A stretch of DNA of 64,000 nt from JBCBDX01 sp038529265. Its GTDB lineage: Bacteria; Pseudomonadota; Alphaproteobacteria; Rhizobiales; Rhizobiaceae. A program made the translations under genes and the position numbers. Shown one piece after another: positions 51,161 to 59,995 of the stretch. Positions within the stretch are counted from its first letter, which is position 1. Every line of letters begins with the position of its first letter. The stretch lies in the NCBI GenBank assembly GCA_038529265.1, contig JBCBDX010000012.1, positions 1-64,000 of the forward strand, given 5' to 3'. The notes below the pieces were generated by a model that was given only the letters and a program-made list of their open reading frames with translations, made no database searches and was not told the DNA's origin.

Positions 51161-52043
51161 ACAGCGCCTTCTGCCCATCTTCACAGTCGTCGCCGCGATT
51201 ATCACAATCTGGTACGCCGGTGCTATCTTCTTAAATGCGCCGTTTGAATATCAGACCGCCGCGCGTGCTGACCAACAGATCAGCTTTGCCGAAGTGCTGC
51301 CAAAAACCATGGCGCAGCAACGGCCTGTACTGCCAGCACCGCATCAGGTGGCACAAGAGATATGGAAAACGACCGGCGCTATGGTCATGCGCGGACGAGC
51401 ATTCTCGAACCGGTCACTGATCAACCATGCCTGGGTTACGCTATCAGCGACGCTGCTCGGATTTGTACTGGGCACTGCTTTAGGCATTCTTTTGGCGGTG
51501 GGCATCGTCCATTCCAAAGTTATGGCCAAGTCCGTCATGCCTTGGGTGATCACATCTCAAACAATCCCGATCCTCGCCATCGCGCCCATGATCATCGTGG
51601 TATTGGCATCCATTGGGCTGACAGGACTGATGCCGAAGTCTCTGATCTCGATGTATCTGTCGTTCTTCCCCGTTACTGTCGGCATGGTGAAAGGGCTGAA
51701 ATCGCCAGAGGTGATGCATATGGATTTGATGCATACCTATTCGGCATCACGTTCGCAAACCTTTTGGAAGCTGCGCTGGCCTTCATCCCTGCCCTACCTC
51801 TTTACGTCGATGAAGATCGGTATCGCCGCATCACTGGTGGGCGCCATCGTGGGTGAACTGCCAACCGGTGCCGTTGCCGGTCTGGGCGCACGCTTACTGG
51901 CAGGAAGTTATTATGGGCAAACCGTACAAATCTGGTCGGCGTTGATCATTGCCGCCATCTGCGCAGGTCTGCTGGTCACTTTGATTGGTATCATCGGTGA
52001 TCAGGTAAATCGGCGCATGGGCATTAGGGAAGCGAGCAACTGA
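51147..52043 (+). CDS. ABC transporter permease (SsuC/ThiX type), first of two
   Basis: 298 residues, with a hydrophobic N-terminal helix followed by a roughly 70-residue periplasmic stretch and then five core helices including TLSATLLGFVLGTALGILLAVG and the coupling loop DLMHTYSASRSQTFWKLRWPSSLPYLF. The start is ATG 51147 or 51153; both lie inside the ATPase gene. The two permeases would form a heterodimer. Confidence 0.9.
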   Translation: MPMIKQRLLPIFTVVAAIITIWYAGAIFLNAPFEYQTAARADQQISFAEVLPKTMAQQRPVLPAPHQVAQEIWKTTGAMVMRGRAFSNRSLINHAWVTLSATLLGFVLGTALGILLAVGIVHSKVMAKSVMPWVITSQTIPILAIAPMIIVVLASIGLTGLMPKSLISMYLSFFPVTVGMVKGLKSPEVMHMDLMHTYSASRSQTFWKLRWPSSLPYLFTSMKIGIAASLVGAIVGELPTGAVAGLGARLLAGSYYGQTVQIWSALIIAAICAGLLVTLIGIIGDQVNRRMGIREASN

Positions 52044-52912
52044 TGGAAGCGCCCGGCCTCTTCATCGGCTCCATCATCTTCTGGCTTGCCGCTTGGTATG
52101 CCAACACGCGGCTCGCACAAGTCGAAACACGCGACGCCACCAAGCAAACATTAATTAATTTATCCATTCCGTTTCTGTTTGGAGCAGCCATCTTCGCACT
52201 GTGGGAGGGCATAACGCGCGGGTTTGGTGTGCCAACGGTCATCCTGCCGCCGCCATCCATGATCTGGGAGCGGATCATCAACTCATTGCCAACGCTCTGG
52301 GGCGATTTCGTTCAAACCTATCTGAAGGCCGTCATCAGCGGTTACGTGATGGGCTGCCTGCTCGGGTTCCTGACCGCCATTCTCGTTGACCGTTCGCCCT
52401 TTTGGAAAGCCGGCATCATGCCCATCGGCAATCTGGTTTCGGCCCTGCCAATAATCGGCATCGCGCCGATCATGGTCATGTGGTTTGGGTTTGACTGGCA
52501 GTCCAAAGCTGCGGTCGTTGTCGTGATGACCTTCTTCCCGATGCTGGTCAACACAGTCTCAGGTCTCAATGCCGCTGGCCATATGGAGCGCGATTTGATG
52601 CGCACATATGCCGCAACACAAGGGCAATCGCTTTTAAAACTCCGGCTACCTGCGGCAATGCCGTTTATTTTCAATGCCTTGAAGATCAATTCAACTCTTG
52701 CACTCATCGGGGCAATTGTCGCAGAGTTTTTTGGAACACCCATCGTGGGCATGGGCTTCCGCATCTCGGCAGAGATCGGCAGGCTCAATGTCGACATGGT
52801 GTGGGCGACCATTTTTGTGGCCGCTCTCGCCGGTTCGCTCTCATATGGTTTGATTGCCCTTGCAGAGCGGGCGGTAACATTTTGGCACCCGTCTATGAGA
52901 AGCCAGCGATAA
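52043..52912 (+). CDS. ABC transporter permease (SsuC/ThiX type), second of two
   Basis: 289 residues. A short N-terminal helix is followed by the core with LPPPSMIWERI, LKAVISGYVMGCLLGFLTAI and the coupling loop DLMRTYAATQGQSLLKLRLPAAMPFIF. The start codon shares one base with the stop of the first permease (TGATG). The 106 bases to the binding protein gene contain a hairpin (GCGCTTT-TTC-AAAGCGC at 52939-52955). Confidence 0.9.
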   Translation: MEAPGLFIGSIIFWLAAWYANTRLAQVETRDATKQTLINLSIPFLFGAAIFALWEGITRGFGVPTVILPPPSMIWERIINSLPTLWGDFVQTYLKAVISGYVMGCLLGFLTAILVDRSPFWKAGIMPIGNLVSALPIIGIAPIMVMWFGFDWQSKAAVVVVMTFFPMLVNTVSGLNAAGHMERDLMRTYAATQGQSLLKLRLPAAMPFIFNALKINSTLALIGAIVAEFFGTPIVGMGFRISAEIGRLNVDMVWATIFVAALAGSLSYGLIALAERAVTFWHPSMRSQR

Positions 52913-52938
52913 TGACGGGATGACGGTGCTGCTTGAAC

Positions 52939-52955
52939 GCGCTTTTTCAAAGCGC
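52939..52955 (+). other. Intercistronic hairpin between permease and binding-protein genes
   Basis: Seven perfect base pairs (GCGCTTT/AAAGCGC) with a three-base loop, 27 bases after the permease stop and before the binding protein gene. No T tract follows. It could protect or process the mRNA, setting a higher level for the binding protein. Confidence 0.45.
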
Positions 52956-53018
52956 AAACCAAATCATTTCCGGATTTTCCGGGATTGAACTTGAAGCGTG
53001 AATACAGGGAGTACTGAT

Positions 53019-54014
53019 ATGCGCAAATGGATAGCTCTGGCCGCAGCGACGGCCATGACTGCGGTAGCATCAACAGCCGCCAAGGCAGCCGACGATCTGA
53101 CATTGCAACTGCAATGGGTCACTCAAGCCCAGTTCGCCGGCTACTATGTTGCCCTAGACCAAGGTTACTACGAGGAAGAAGACCTCAATGTCACCATCCG
53201 TCCGGGCGGACCCGACATTGCACCGCCACAGGTGCTGGCAGGCGGTGGCGCTGATGTGATGCTCAACTGGATGCCTTCGGCTCTGGCAGCGCGTGAACGC
53301 GGCGTGCCGGTCGTGAACATCGCCCAGCCATTTAAATCATCGGGCCTGATGCTGACGTGTTGGAAAGACAGCGGCATCGAAACGCCGGAAGACTTCCGCG
53401 GCAAAACCATCGGCGTCTGGTTCTTCGGCAACGAATATCCGTTCCTGTCATGGATGAGCCAGTTGGGCATCCCAACAGAGGGCGAAGACGATGGCGTCAC
53501 CGTCATCAAGCAGGGCTTTAACGTCGATCCACTCATCCAACGTCAAGCCGACTGCATCTCCACGATGACATACAACGAATATTGGCAGGTCATCGATGCC
53601 GGCGTTTCGCCTGACGATCTGATCACATTCAAGTATGAAGACCAAGGCGTGGCAACGCTGGAAGACGGCATCTACACGCTGGAGAGCAACCTTGAAGATC
53701 CGGCCATGGTCGACAAGCTCGCGCGCTTTGTTCGCGCATCCATGAAAGGTTGGAAGTGGGCTGAAGAAAATCCCGACGCGGCTGCCATGATTGTGCTGGA
53801 CAATGACGCGTCCGGTGCTCAAACAGAAGAGCACCAGAAGCGCATGATGGGTGAAATTGCCAAGCTGACGGCCGGTTCAGACGGCACGTTGGTAGAAGCT
53901 GACTATGAGCGCACCGTTGCAACGCTGCTGGCTGGTGGCTCTGATCCGGTCATCACAGCCGCGCCGGAAGGCGCTTGGACAAGCGCGATCACCGACAAGG
54001 CGCTGATGGAATAA
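53019..54014 (+). CDS. NMT1/THI5-like ABC substrate-binding protein
   Basis: 331 residues from ATG 53019 with CAGGGAG before it. Signal peptide of about 23-24 residues ending AAKA-AD. Body: LTLQLQWVTQAQFAGYYVALDQGYYEEEDL, GGADVMLNWMPSALAARERGVPVVNIAQ, GKTIGVWFFGNEYPF and CISTMTYNEYW. The family binds pyrimidines such as HMP or formyl-aminopyrimidine, which suits a pyrimidine degradation operon. An in-frame GTG at 52998 would add seven residues. A terminator follows. Confidence 0.92.
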   Translation: MRKWIALAAATAMTAVASTAAKAADDLTLQLQWVTQAQFAGYYVALDQGYYEEEDLNVTIRPGGPDIAPPQVLAGGGADVMLNWMPSALAARERGVPVVNIAQPFKSSGLMLTCWKDSGIETPEDFRGKTIGVWFFGNEYPFLSWMSQLGIPTEGEDDGVTVIKQGFNVDPLIQRQADCISTMTYNEYWQVIDAGVSPDDLITFKYEDQGVATLEDGIYTLESNLEDPAMVDKLARFVRASMKGWKWAEENPDAAAMIVLDNDASGAQTEEHQKRMMGEIAKLTAGSDGTLVEADYERTVATLLAGGSDPVITAAPEGAWTSAITDKALME

Positions 54015-54039
54015 GCAGCCTTTCTAAGATCACACCTAA

Positions 54040-54065
54040 AGCCGGAGTTTTGCTCCGGCTTTTTT
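54040..54065 (+). terminator. Intrinsic terminator after the pyrimidine ABC operon
   Basis: AGCCGGAG and CTCCGGCT form a perfect 8-bp stem with a five-base loop, followed by a T run. It ends the operon beginning at 46732; preA must therefore have its own promoter in the 137 bases that follow. Confidence 0.9.
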
Positions 54066-54201
54066 GATTTCAGCGCTTGTCTAGAAAAAATTTGACCTTT
54101 TGATAAAATATGGCACGCTGATCTTTGATGCTGGCCCCAACCGCGCCTGAATGTCAGGAAAATGGGCTGGCTTGTTACACGGTCAACACACCGAGGATGT
54201 C

Positions 54202-55299
54202 ATGGCAACGTCACTTGCAACTAGCTTTACTGGTCTTGATTTCGTCAATCCATTCGTGCTGGCGTCTGCGCCACCCACGGAAAGCAAAAAGAAAATTTTG
54301 AAGGCATTTGAAGCCGGCTGGGGCGGTGTTGTCACCAAAACCATCGGCCTGCATCCCGTCGAAAACGTTGCGGGAGCGCGAACAATTTTCCAGCGCACCA
54401 GCGACGTTAAGCCTTACGTCTCTCGCATGAAGCGGCAGGATACGGTTTCCCACTCCTCATGGAATTGGGAACTGATCTCCGATCAGCCGCTCGAGGAGTG
54501 GCTTCCGGACCTGGAAGAAATCAAGAATACCTACCCTGACCGCATGCTTATCGCATCGATCATGGCCGGTGCGGGCACTGTTGAAGAGATGAATAACTGG
54601 CGAAAGCTTGCAAAGGCCTGCGTCGATGTGGGATGTGACGCAATTGAACTCAACATGTCCTGCCCGCATATGGACCGCAAGGACATGGGCGCACATATAG
54701 CCAATGACGAGGACATAATCCGTTCAATACTTCACGCCGTGACAACGGCCGTCGATGTTCCTATCTGGGTGAAACTGACACCCGCCACATCTACGCTGGT
54801 CGATGCTGCCGGAGCCGCCTACGAAGCGGGTGCTGCCGCAATCTCCCTTTGCAACACATTCCCATCACTGCCACTCATGGACCCGGAAACCATGAAGTTC
54901 GAGGTCGAGGTTGATGGCCTCGTTACATCGGGCGGTTTGGGGGGCTTGGCAATTTTACCGCAAGCGCTGCAACGCGTGTCCGATATCTCAAAGGCCTATC
55001 CTGACAAGTCAGTGTCAGGCATCGGTGGCATTCGAGGTTTCCGCGAAGCCTTTAACTTCATCGTCAACGGTGCCGGCAATTTGCAGGTCTGCACTGCTGC
55101 CATGGAAGAGAAAGGCAGCGGCGGCGTTGGCGTAAAACTCATTCAAGAGCTCAAGGATGACTTGGCCGACTTCATGGAGCGCAAAGGCTACTCTTCGATC
55201 GAAGAGTTTCGGGGTTTAGCTAGCCCACGGATCGTTGAGCATTCACAAGTCCGCCGCAAGAGCGATGCGTATAATGGTGGTTACGCGAAATCGGCCTGA
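54202..55299 (+). CDS. PreA-like dihydropyrimidine dehydrogenase subunit lacking the Fe-S tail
   Basis: 365 residues from ATG 54202 (GAGGAT upstream). The FMN barrel of PreA/DHODH is clear: GLDFVNPFVLASAPPTESKK, WGGVVTKTIG, ELNMSCPHMDRKDMGA, VKLTPATS, ISLCNTFPS, VSGIGGIRGF and LQVCTAAM. It stops after SPRIVEHSQ, where PreA of E. coli (411 residues) continues into a ferredoxin-like domain with two [4Fe-4S] clusters; no C-x2-C-x2-C pattern is present. No preT gene is in the window. The electron partner is therefore unclear. Cluster position argues for dihydropyrimidine metabolism. Confidence 0.8.
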   Translation: MATSLATSFTGLDFVNPFVLASAPPTESKKKILKAFEAGWGGVVTKTIGLHPVENVAGARTIFQRTSDVKPYVSRMKRQDTVSHSSWNWELISDQPLEEWLPDLEEIKNTYPDRMLIASIMAGAGTVEEMNNWRKLAKACVDVGCDAIELNMSCPHMDRKDMGAHIANDEDIIRSILHAVTTAVDVPIWVKLTPATSTLVDAAGAAYEAGAAAISLCNTFPSLPLMDPETMKFEVEVDGLVTSGGLGGLAILPQALQRVSDISKAYPDKSVSGIGGIRGFREAFNFIVNGAGNLQVCTAAMEEKGSGGVGVKLIQELKDDLADFMERKGYSSIEEFRGLASPRIVEHSQVRRKSDAYNGGYAKSA

Positions 55300-55300
55300 C

Positions 55301-55885
55301 TTAAACTCTGTTCTGCCTTTTTGCGGGTTCAAGTGACAGCCGCGCTGATATGATGTCAAGCGCGGCATGCCCGGTCTCATCGATCTGACCACTATTGTCC
55401 AAATCGGTCACCAGAATGCCGGTAGGAATTGCACCTGCACTGCGTGCCAAGCGGGTTGAAATCTCTTCAGCGCTCTCTCGCCCTCTGGCCAACAATCGTG
55501 CGGCCAGCACGTCTTGACTGACGCGTAGATTAATAACCTGCAAATCCTTAAAGACTTCGGCGATTGTCGAAAGGGCGCGGCGCGAACCATTCATAATGGC
55601 GTGCCCCCCGGCCAAAGTATGTTCAAGCACACCTATGGGAATGCCATAGTTCAAGCCATGGGCATCCCAAGTAACAGCATATGCACCAGCCTGTTTCTGT
55701 TCCGCGAAATGATCCTTTGAAACACACTCATGCTCTTCATTGCCGCCATCTTCGCGTGTGATGACGCGTCGAACGAAAACCATACCCGGATCATCAGCAA
55801 AATGCGGTCGCAACCAATTGATCAAGCTGTCCTTGCCTGAACCGGACGGGCCAGCGACCACAAATAGAACACCGCTTGGCTTCAT
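55301..55885 (-). CDS. phnN: PhnN, ribose 1,5-bisphosphate phosphokinase
   Basis: 194-residue P-loop kinase that makes PRPP from ribose 1,5-bisphosphate, the salvage step after carbon-phosphorus lyase. Walker A is VAGPSGSGKDSL near residue 11, then FVRRVITRE, HDWDAHGLNYGIP-like TWDAHGLNYGIP and a guanylate kinase-type lid. It follows phnM by 24 bases and converges with preA, with one base between the two stops. Confidence 0.92.
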   Translation of the reverse strand: MKPSGVLFVVAGPSGSGKDSLINWLRPHFADDPGMVFVRRVITREDGGNEEHECVSKDHFAEQKQAGAYAVTWDAHGLNYGIPIGVLEHTLAGGHAIMNGSRRALSTIAEVFKDLQVINLRVSQDVLAARLLARGRESAEEISTRLARSAGAIPTGILVTDLDNSGQIDETGHAALDIISARLSLEPAKRQNRV

Positions 55886-55909
55886 TGTTACAATCCGGTC
55901 CGTGATCGT

Positions 55910-57049
55910 TCAGGCAACGCGCTGGCCTGCGCGCCAAACGGAAATGACGACCGGCACATCACTCGGCTGACGCCGGACCCGTACAATGTCAGCTCGCAAG
56001 CCTGTCTCAAGCCTTCCACGATCATGAAGGCCAACGGTGCGTGCAGGGTTGGAGGTCACCAAACCTATCGCCTTGGGCAAATCAAAATGCTCGACCGTAT
56101 CCGCCAAGATGAACGGCGCATGCACAAGGCTGAAAGGCACATAATCAGAAGATAGAACATCGAGCACGTCAGCTTCTGCAAGCGCATGAGCAGCAATATT
56201 GCCTGAGTGAGAGCGCCCGCGCACAACGTTGGGAGCGCCCATTAAAACCCCCATACCCGCCTCATGCGATGCGCTTGCCGCATCCATCGTTGTTGGGAAT
56301 TCGGCCACAGTGACCCCAAAGCCCTTGCTCTCTTCAACGTGGTCCAAGGTGGCATCATCATGACTTGCCATAGCAATATTTCGAGCTTGGCATCGCGCGA
56401 CGAGCGCACGGCGGTGTTTGTCGGAATAAAGTGCTGATTGAGCTTGGCGGCGCTTGACGAAGTCTGCAAATTGCTCGTCTGTTAGGCCACGTTTGACTTT
56501 GTAATAGAGTTCGTACTGATCCATTGTCTGGAACTGACGCTGGCCGGGCGCGTGATCCATAAGTGAGACCAGCCCAACGGCCCCGTCGTTTTCAAACTCT
56601 TCGAAGTGATCAAGCACGTCGGCTGCCGAAACCTCGCAACGCAGGTGGATCCTGTGCTCAGCTCGCAGGCGACCGTCGGCTTGAGAGTTTTGGATCGCCA
56701 TCGACATGGAGCGCATTTCGCCTTTTTGGAAACCGCCATCTTCGTCGGAACCCAATCTGAGACAATCAAAGACGGTCGTAATCCCCGAAGAAGCAATCTG
56801 GCTGTCATGGGATTGAATGGCGGCAGTCAAGTTCCAGCGCACACCCGGACGTGGTGAATAGTGGCTTTCCAGATGATCTGTGTGCAACTCGATCAGACCC
56901 GGGATTACATAATCGCCATCCATGTCTTCCCCTACGGCACTGACCTCTTCGGTGATTTCAGTTATGACGCCATCATGGAATACAATCGTTCCATGAATGA
57001 CCTTTTCTTCCAATACGATATGCGCATTGGTCAGCACATTTTGGTTCAT
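55910..57049 (-). CDS. phnM: PhnM, ribose 1-methylphosphonate 5-triphosphate diphosphatase
   Basis: 379-residue amidohydrolase-fold enzyme of the C-P lyase pathway that removes pyrophosphate from the ribose triphosphate intermediate. Motifs: YVIPGLIELHTDHLESH, FEFENDGAVGLVSLMDHAPGQRQF, ASHDDATLDHVE, GAPNVVRGRSHSGNIAA and LSSDYVPFSL. Overlaps the DUF1045 gene by four bases. The core lyase genes phnGHIJKL are not in the window. Confidence 0.94.
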   Translation of the reverse strand: MNQNVLTNAHIVLEEKVIHGTIVFHDGVITEITEEVSAVGEDMDGDYVIPGLIELHTDHLESHYSPRPGVRWNLTAAIQSHDSQIASSGITTVFDCLRLGSDEDGGFQKGEMRSMSMAIQNSQADGRLRAEHRIHLRCEVSAADVLDHFEEFENDGAVGLVSLMDHAPGQRQFQTMDQYELYYKVKRGLTDEQFADFVKRRQAQSALYSDKHRRALVARCQARNIAMASHDDATLDHVEESKGFGVTVAEFPTTMDAASASHEAGMGVLMGAPNVVRGRSHSGNIAAHALAEADVLDVLSSDYVPFSLVHAPFILADTVEHFDLPKAIGLVTSNPARTVGLHDRGRLETGLRADIVRVRRQPSDVPVVISVWRAGQRVA

Positions 57050-57750
57050 TCGTTTCCCACCCGCTTATACATATCTTGCTGGTCCGTCATCTCGCCGATG
57101 CGCAGGACCCGAAATTGACCACCCGGCTCTTTCTCGACAAATATTGCCAGCGTGCTCATGCGAAGTGGCGATGCAAGAAGCTTGCTAAAACGATCAGTCA
57201 GATGATTCTGGATTTCGCTTTGCGTCGCTGCATCGTCGATGGCACTGGTAAGCGTCATATGAAACCGAAATGCTTCAAACACATGCGGATATCCATAGCG
57301 ATGCAAATAGTTCAGTTGCAATGGCGGCAGTAAATTCGGGTTACGGCGTGCAATTTCAGCATCCGTCAGCGGCGCACGAAATGGCTCAAAGTCCAGCACA
57401 CAATCACGCGACAAGGCTCGCAAATCATCGACTTCAGTATCATTAGGTATGAGGGCCAAAAAGGAGCCCAATGCTCCAACTCTTAGACTGATTTCTGGAA
57501 TTACGCGTGGCCGGGTCAGGAAAGCGTCAAACGCATTAAGCAATTCGGTTTCCGTGACATTTACAGCCAAGCGAAAGGGGGCCTTTAGCGTTCCATGAAA
57601 ACCGTAGCGGCTTGGCGCAACGAGGTGCGCTGAGTACCCGTGGTCTATCGGGACTGGATCATGCTCGAAGGGACTGCGACCGAGCCAATGGGCAGCAGTT
57701 AGCGTCAACTCGTGGTCACGCGGCGGCGTATAGTAGATCGCATAACGCAT
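57046..57750 (-). CDS. DUF1045 / 2H phosphoesterase-like phosphonate accessory protein
   Basis: 234 residues, matching the family found beside phn genes (TIGR03223-like). It has YGFHGTLKAPFRL (the first H-x-T motif) and FRFHMTLTSAI (second), the paired H-x-T of 2H phosphoesterases, and the N-terminal MRYAIYYTPPRDHEL block. Cyclic phosphate hydrolysis in ribose phosphate salvage is likely; a PhnPP-like role is inference. It is the first gene of the phn tail on this strand. Confidence 0.88.
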   Translation of the reverse strand: MRYAIYYTPPRDHELTLTAAHWLGRSPFEHDPVPIDHGYSAHLVAPSRYGFHGTLKAPFRLAVNVTETELLNAFDAFLTRPRVIPEISLRVGALGSFLALIPNDTEVDDLRALSRDCVLDFEPFRAPLTDAEIARRNPNLLPPLQLNYLHRYGYPHVFEAFRFHMTLTSAIDDAATQSEIQNHLTDRFSKLLASPLRMSTLAIFVEKEPGGQFRVLRIGEMTDQQDMYKRVGNE

Positions 57751-57843
57751 TGGTTCATTCCTTGCGCCAGCCTTTTGCGCTTAAGTGTGACACTGGCATG
57801 TCACCCTGTGCGCATTTGACGAAGATCAAACCAATAAGGCCGG

Positions 57844-58728
57844 TCAGCCCATACGCGCAGAGGCAAAGGCACCCGGGCTGGCCGGAAACACGACAACGCG
57901 ATTTCCATTGATGAATGTACGATGTTGAACGTGGGCATGCACTGCCCGCGCCAGCACTTGGCTTTCCACATCACGCCCGATGGATACATAATCACTTGCA
58001 CTTTGAGCGTGGGTAACGCGAGCGATATCCTGCTCAATGATCGGGCCTTCATCCAGATCAGCCGTCACATAGTGTGCCGTTGCCCCAATCAACTTCACGC
58101 CACGTTGATAGGCCTGCTTGTAAGGGTTGGCGCCTTTAAAGCTCGGCAGGAATGAGTGGTGGATGTTAATGATACGTCCAGCCATCTTGTTGCAAAGTGC
58201 ATCGGAAAGAACCTGCATGTAACGCGCAAGGACCACCAACTCAGCACCCGAATTATCAACGACATCAAGCAATTTGGCTTCTGCCTCAGCCTTGTTTTCT
58301 TTCGTCACATTAATGTGGTGAAAGGGTATGTCGTGGTTGGCGACAAGTTTCTGATAGTCAAAATGGTTAGAGACGACACCTACAATTTCAATCGGTAGCG
58401 CGCCTATGCGCCAACGGTAAAGCATATCATTCAGACAATGCCCGAAGCGCGATACCATGATCAGCACCTTCATCGGCGTTTCCGGGTTGTGTAGCTGGTA
58501 GGTCATGCCAAAACTGGCTGCAGTCTTGGCGAAATCATCGGCCAACTTGTCGGCGCTCGCCCCACCTTCCGACACAAAGCTGACCCGCATGAAGAACGAG
58601 CCGGTGGTTGGGTCATCAAACTGGGATGAGTCTGTTATGTTACACTCATGCTCCGCCAGAAAGTGCGCTATTGCAGCAACGATCCCGCGCGTTGACTGAC
58701 ATTGGACGGTGAGGACGTAGGCAGACAT
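57844..58728 (-). CDS. purU: PurU, formyltetrahydrofolate deformylase
   Basis: 294 residues. An N-terminal ACT domain (VLTVQCQSTRGIVAAIAHFL) is followed by the formyltransferase-like hydrolase domain with VLIMVSRFGHCLNDML, NIHHSFLPSFKGANPY, GVKLIGATAHYVT and DEGPIIEQDI containing the catalytic Asn-His-Asp set. It releases formate and balances one-carbon units. It lies 94 bases upstream of the phn genes and 77 bases downstream of the Mrp-like ATPase stop. Confidence 0.95.
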   Translation of the reverse strand: MSAYVLTVQCQSTRGIVAAIAHFLAEHECNITDSSQFDDPTTGSFFMRVSFVSEGGASADKLADDFAKTAASFGMTYQLHNPETPMKVLIMVSRFGHCLNDMLYRWRIGALPIEIVGVVSNHFDYQKLVANHDIPFHHINVTKENKAEAEAKLLDVVDNSGAELVVLARYMQVLSDALCNKMAGRIINIHHSFLPSFKGANPYKQAYQRGVKLIGATAHYVTADLDEGPIIEQDIARVTHAQSASDYVSIGRDVESQVLARAVHAHVQHRTFINGNRVVVFPASPGAFASARMG

Positions 58729-58804
58729 TGTTTTATCCCGATTGGTGCAGAGCGCGCTTCAATCTTATTTTAAGCTGACGTGCAAACCTATTTTTGTCAG
58801 CGCA

Positions 58805-59926
58805 CTATTCGAATATGATCTCTGGAGCTTGCCGGTTTGTTTCACCGGCCAAGAGCTGATCAAGAACAGCAGCAGCAATGTTTTCATAAGCCCCGGTGTG
58901 GGCGCTGTCGGGCAAGGTCGCGACAACAGGTGTTCCGGCATCGGCATTGGTGCGGATTTCCATATGCAGCGGCACTTCTCCAAGGAATGGAACGCCCAGT
59001 TTCCCTGCTTCCTCGCGTGCACCACCATGTCCGAAAATGTCAGAACGTTCGCCGCATGAAGGACAAAGGAAATAACTCATATTCTCGACAATGCCGAGGA
59101 TTGGCACATCCACCTTGTTGAACATGTTCAGTCCCTTGCGTGCATCCAGTAGCGCAATGTCTTGAGGCGTTGAAATGATCACCGCCCCCGACAGAGGCAC
59201 CTGCTGTGACATGGTCAATTGTGCATCGCCCGTGCCCGGTGGCATATCGACAACAAGCACATCCAACTCGCCCCACATAACTTCCCTGAGCATCTGGGTG
59301 AGCGCGGAAATGACCATTGGCCCGCGCCAGACCATTGGCGTTTCTTCTTCAACAAGAAAACCGATGGACATGACCTTAATGCCGTAGCCAACAAGCGGAT
59401 GGATCAAACGTCCCTCAGAGGTTGGCTTTTGATCCTTCAAACCGATCATGCGTGGTAGAGACGGGCCGTACACATCAGCATCAAGAAGCCCTACCTTTTG
59501 GCCAAGGGACGCCAGAGCCAAGGCGATATTGACGGCGCTGGTGGACTTGCCAACGCCGCCCTTGCCAGAGGCAACCGCGATGATGTGCTTAATACCGGGA
59601 ACACCGGCTTTGCCGGACGGATTGGTTGCTTGAGCTGCAGACTTAGGCGCTGCTTGCGGCGCGTTACCGCCGCCTTGCCGCTCAGCGGTCAAAACCACCA
59701 TCACTTTCTGCGCACCATCAAGTGCCTCAACGGCACGTTGTGCGGCCATGCGCATCGGTTCAAGCTGTGACGCGCGATCAGCGGGCACACTGATGGAAAA
59801 GCTCACGGTGCCATCCTTGATAAAGATGTCGGAGACCATTCCCTGCGCAACAATATCTTTCGCATCGCCCGGTGGTGAGAGCTTTCTAAGCTCAGCAAGA
59901 ACGTCGTCTTTCCCTAGCGCCACCAT
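58805..59926 (-). CDS. apbC: Mrp/NBP35 family Fe-S cluster carrier ATPase (ApbC)
   Basis: 373 residues. An N-terminal MIP18/DUF59-like domain (about 1-90) is joined by a Q/A/G-rich linker to the P-loop domain with a deviant Walker A (IAVASGKGGVGKSTSAVNIA), DADVYGPSLPRMIG, VDMPPGTGDAQLTMSQ and the C-x2-C pair FLCPSCGERSDIFG that carries the cluster. Its partners here may include the nitrate and nitrite reductases, but the protein is a general Fe-S maturation factor. Confidence 0.95.
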   Translation of the reverse strand: MVALGKDDVLAELRKLSPPGDAKDIVAQGMVSDIFIKDGTVSFSISVPADRASQLEPMRMAAQRAVEALDGAQKVMVVLTAERQGGGNAPQAAPKSAAQATNPSGKAGVPGIKHIIAVASGKGGVGKSTSAVNIALALASLGQKVGLLDADVYGPSLPRMIGLKDQKPTSEGRLIHPLVGYGIKVMSIGFLVEEETPMVWRGPMVISALTQMLREVMWGELDVLVVDMPPGTGDAQLTMSQQVPLSGAVIISTPQDIALLDARKGLNMFNKVDVPILGIVENMSYFLCPSCGERSDIFGHGGAREEAGKLGVPFLGEVPLHMEIRTNADAGTPVVATLPDSAHTGAYENIAAAVLDQLLAGETNRQAPEIIFE

Positions 59927-59995
59927 TCATCTCTCCGTCGGCCCAAGCCGCTATTTAGGAATGTCGCTCGCAGTTGAAAAGCCCGGCTGGCTGGT

